Assembly: GCA_017553025.1 (NCBI GenBank)
Contig: JAFZNF010000172.1
Span: forward strand, 1 to 7,874
Reading direction: 5' to 3'
DNA length: 7,874 nt
DNA from: Clostridia bacterium
Lineage (GTDB): Bacteria; Bacillota_A; Clostridia; UBA1381
Shown one piece after another: positions 7,136 to 7,874 of the stretch. The notes beneath the pieces are model-generated. The model ran no database searches. It was given only the letters and a program-made list of their open reading frames with translations, and was not told the origin of the DNA. Position numbers and translations under genes: made by a program. How positions within the stretch are numbered: position 1 is the first letter of the stretch; the number at the start of each line of letters is the position of its first letter.

Positions 7136-7159
7136 TCAGATTACACTATCCCAATCTAA
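7136..7159 (-). repeat. Inverted repeat spanning the predicted transcription start of the operon
   Basis: On the minus strand TTAGATT (7153-7159) is complementary to AATCTGA (7136-7142) except for one G-T pair, with a 10-nt loop. It sits just downstream of the -10 box, so it could be an operator half-site pair or a small hairpin at the 5' end of the mRNA. Its function is unknown. Confidence 0.3.
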
Positions 7160-7162
7160 TTC

Positions 7163-7191
7163 ATTATATCTTAATCCAGCTATTTTGTCAA
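7163..7191 (-). promoter_or_regulatory. Consensus sigma-A promoter of the polysaccharide operon
   Basis: On the minus strand, TTGACA (7186-7191) is followed by a 17-nt spacer and TATAAT (7163-7168). Both hexamers and the spacer equal the housekeeping consensus exactly. Transcription should begin near 7155-7157, leaving an untranslated leader of about 36 nt before the aminotransferase ATG at 7120. No other gene lies between. Confidence 0.9.
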
Positions 7192-7199
7192 TACAAAAT
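7182..7199. repeat. Perfect 7-bp inverted repeat overlapping the -35 box (possible operator)
   Basis: The sequence ATTTTGT-CAAT-ACAAAAT is an exact inverted repeat with a 4-bp centre and includes the whole -35 hexamer of the operon promoter. A dimeric regulator bound here would block RNA polymerase. The arms are AT-rich, so chance symmetry is possible. Confidence 0.35.
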
Positions 7200-7292
7200 T
7201 ATAAATGTATGTAACTTGGGCAAAAAGCTATTATAAAAAAATTGGAAAAATATTTTAGTAATAATTTATGAGTTATATCAAAAAATAAGCCT

Positions 7293-7315
7293 GTAATCGT
7301 TTTAGTTGCGATTAC
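7293..7315 (+). repeat. Perfect 7-bp hairpin upstream of the spore protein gene
   Basis: GTAATCG (7293-7299) and CGATTAC (7309-7315) are exact complements separated by a 9-nt loop, ending 16 nt before the ribosome binding site of the spore protein gene. It has no T-run after it, so it is not a terminator. It may be a leader hairpin or part of a forespore promoter or operator region. I see no convincing sigma-G hexamers in 7200-7331. Confidence 0.4.
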
Positions 7316-7331
7316 TTTATATAAAAAATAT

Positions 7332-7336
7332 GGAGG
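7332..7336 (+). promoter_or_regulatory. Strong ribosome binding site of the SASP gene
   Basis: GGAGG is followed by a 9-nt spacer and ATG at 7346. The strength fits the high expression expected for a spore protein. Confidence 0.8.
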
Positions 7337-7345
7337 AAGAAAACT

Positions 7346-7537
7346 ATGTCAAGATCAAAGATCAATGTGCCTGAAGCAAAACAGGCTATGGACAACTTCA
7401 AAATGGAAGCTGCACGCGAAGTAGGCGTAGATTTGAAGCAAGGCTACAATGGCGACTTAACTTCAAGACAAGCAGGTTCTGTAGGCGGTCAAATGGTCAA
7501 GAAGATGATTGAGGATTACGAAAACAAGATTAAATAA
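7346..7537 (+). CDS. Alpha/beta-type small acid-soluble spore protein (SASP)
   Basis: The 63-residue protein contains both halves of the SASP alpha/beta family (PF00269). The first is VPEAKQAMDNFKMEAAREVGV (8-28), which holds the site where the GPR protease cuts at germination. The second is DLTSRQAGSVGGQMVKKMIEDYE (37-59), the conserved DNA-contacting region. These proteins coat and protect spore DNA in the forespore and later supply amino acids. Length is typical. The ATG follows a strong GGAGG (7332-7336) with 9-nt spacing. It is divergent from the polysaccharide operon and alone in its unit. Two points differ from my memory of Bacillus relatives: Ala22 follows Glu21 at the GPR site where Ile is common, and Ala43 stands where Asn often precedes Gly. 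Expression is expected late in the forespore under sigma-G, but no clear promoter was found. Confidence 0.95.
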   Translation: MSRSKINVPEAKQAMDNFKMEAAREVGVDLKQGYNGDLTSRQAGSVGGQMVKKMIEDYENKIK

Positions 7538-7570
7538 CAATGGTTAAAGTAATCCCTTTGTTTTCTATTT

Positions 7571-7712
7571 TAAATGATGATTTTAAAATTGAAAAGGGCA
7601 GGATTTTTCCTGTACCAGACATTTATTCTGGTACTTCTATGAATTTGGGCATAGCTCAAGCACCGTTTTTCATTATATTTTCTGATAAAAATCAGTAAAT
7701 AGTCATCATTTA
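7571..7712 (+). ncRNA. Candidate structured RNA or structured 3' UTR between SASP gene and terminator
   Basis: This stretch has no credible protein gene but many complementary segments. TAAATGATGA (7571-7580) pairs perfectly with TCATCATTTA (7703-7712), and T-G plus T-A pairs could add two more steps inward. Enclosed are CAGGA-TTTT-TCCTG (7599-7612), GTACCAG with CTGGTAC across a 9-nt loop (7612-7634), TTGGGC-ATA-GCTCAA with one G-T pair (7645-7659) and CTGAT-AAAA-ATCAG (7682-7695). The first two share base 7612, so one pair must give way. The layout is that of a multibranched RNA closed by one long stem, followed 8 nt later by a strong terminator. I do not recognise a known RNA family and see no obvious dedicated promoter, so it could equally be the 3' UTR of the SASP transcript. 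The strand is inferred from the terminator and neighbours. Confidence 0.35.
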
Positions 7713-7719
7713 TGAAAAC

Positions 7720-7774
7720 AAAAAAAGAGGCGGAGGCTTTTGGAAAATTCCTTGAGCCTCCGCTGTCTTTTTTT
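7720..7774 (+). terminator. Strong rho-independent terminator (structurally bidirectional)
   Basis: GCGGAGGCT (7730-7738) pairs exactly with AGCCTCCGC (7755-7763), and the hairpin is followed by a run of seven T (7768-7774). An outer A-rich arm (7720-7728) also pairs exactly with 7766-7774, with a 1-by-2 internal loop between the stems, so the element would work on either strand. It should end SASP-side transcription before the gene at 7845. Confidence 0.92.
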
Positions 7775-7784
7775 ACAAAAACAT

Positions 7785-7813
7785 TTGATTTTCCTCTCAT
7801 TTTATGATAGTAT
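7785..7813 (+). promoter_or_regulatory. Probable sigma-A promoter with extended -10 for the gene at 7845
   Basis: TTGATT (7785-7790), a 17-nt spacer and TAGTAT (7808-7813) are preceded by TG at the extended -10 position (7805-7806). Four of six bases match consensus in each hexamer. It lies directly after the terminator and would give a leader of about 25 nt, so the downstream gene can be transcribed independently of the SASP gene. Confidence 0.5.
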
Positions 7814-7844
7814 TACGCTGTATTTAGTAAAGAAGGTAAATAAA

Positions 7845-7874
7845 ATGTTTAACCGATTTATATCTTATTATAAA
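7845..7874 (+). CDS. Start of a gene cut by the window edge; N-terminus resembles ABC exporter permease/ATPase
   Basis: Ten codons, MFNRFISYYK, run from ATG 7845 to the right edge. AGAAGG (7831-7836) with an 8-nt spacer is a good ribosome binding site. The F-ISYYK start matches how many Clostridia ABC transporter fusion proteins (transmembrane plus ATPase domain) begin, where it is commonly followed by a Pro-His and the first membrane helix. With only ten residues this is a pattern-based guess. That a real gene begins here is much surer than its function. Confidence 0.45.
   Translation, partial: MFNRFISYYK

Noticed and set aside
7206..7235. Possible sporulation promoter TGTATG...CTATTATA upstream of the SASP gene
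   Set aside because: The first element is close to a sigma-G -35, but the second is out of register with the CATACTA-type -10, and it would give a leader of about 100 nt. It is too weak to annotate.
7647..7700. tRNA-like start (GGGCATAGCTCAAG)
   Set aside because: It resembles the acceptor and D-arm start of a tRNA, but no anticodon arm, T-arm GTTCGA-type loop or matching acceptor 3' strand follows at the right distance.
7570..7800. Open frame of 76 codons on the minus strand
   Set aside because: It runs through the terminator hairpin and the other inverted repeats, its protein has no recognisable pattern, and there is no ribosome binding site of note. It is non-coding sequence that happens to be open.
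7538..7844. CRISPR array, insertion sequence ends or riboswitch aptamer in the inverted-repeat-rich intergenic region
   Set aside because: The repeats are all different hairpins without regular spacing, there is no transposase or target duplication, no known aptamer core is recognisable, and the terminator lies before a separate promoter.

Overview
The window looks like chromosomal DNA of a low-to-moderate GC, endospore-forming Firmicute, probably a Clostridia-class anaerobe. The evidence is an alpha/beta-type small acid-soluble spore protein gene, strong GGAGG-type ribosome binding sites, two likely TTG starts, and a cell-surface polysaccharide operon whose proteins resemble CapE, WbpP/TviC, WbpO/TviB, EpsL/PglC, EpsM/PglD and EpsN/PglE. 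The genus cannot be fixed from the sequence alone.

Positions 1-7120 carry eight tightly packed minus-strand genes, read from right to left. In transcription order they are: a PLP-dependent sugar aminotransferase (5927-7120), a PglC-like phosphoglycosyl transferase (5313-5930), a PglD/NeuD-like sugar acetyltransferase (4709-5299), a GT4 glycosyltransferase (3630-4712), a UDP-HexNAc 6-dehydrogenase (2291-3610), a WbpP-like UDP-HexNAc(A) 4-epimerase (1308-2288), a CapE-like UDP-GlcNAc 4,6-dehydratase/5-epimerase (236-1270), and the start of a PF14907-type nucleotidyltransferase cut by the left edge (1-233). Gaps are mostly 0-20 nt, two junctions are ATGA overlaps, and the largest gap is 37 nt, so this reads as one operon. 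It is preceded by a perfect consensus sigma-A promoter (TTGACA-17-TATAAT, 7163-7191).

Functionally, the first three genes form the classic module that makes an amino/acetamido-6-deoxy sugar nucleotide and loads its sugar phosphate onto undecaprenyl phosphate, starting a surface glycan. The GT4 enzyme would add a later sugar. The dehydrogenase and epimerase together would make UDP-GalNAcA (or a related HexNAc uronate). The CapE-like enzyme would open a route to a 6-deoxy-L-HexNAc such as L-FucNAc. The flippase, the polymerase, CapF/CapG-like partners and a PglF/EpsC-type dehydratase are not in view.

Positions 7121-7345 are an AT-rich divergent intergenic region with the operon promoter, inverted repeats around it, and a 7-bp hairpin upstream of the spore protein gene. 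Positions 7346-7537 (+) encode the spore protein. Positions 7538-7844 contain no credible protein gene but are unusually rich in complementary segments: a 10-bp perfect long-range stem (7571-7580 with 7703-7712) enclosing several local hairpins, then a strong rho-independent terminator (7720-7774), then a probable promoter for a + strand gene beginning at 7845. That gene is cut after ten codons and its N-terminus resembles Clostridia ABC exporter permease/ATPases. The structured stretch 7571-7774 is the best candidate here for something undescribed, either a small RNA or an elaborate 3' UTR of the spore protein mRNA.
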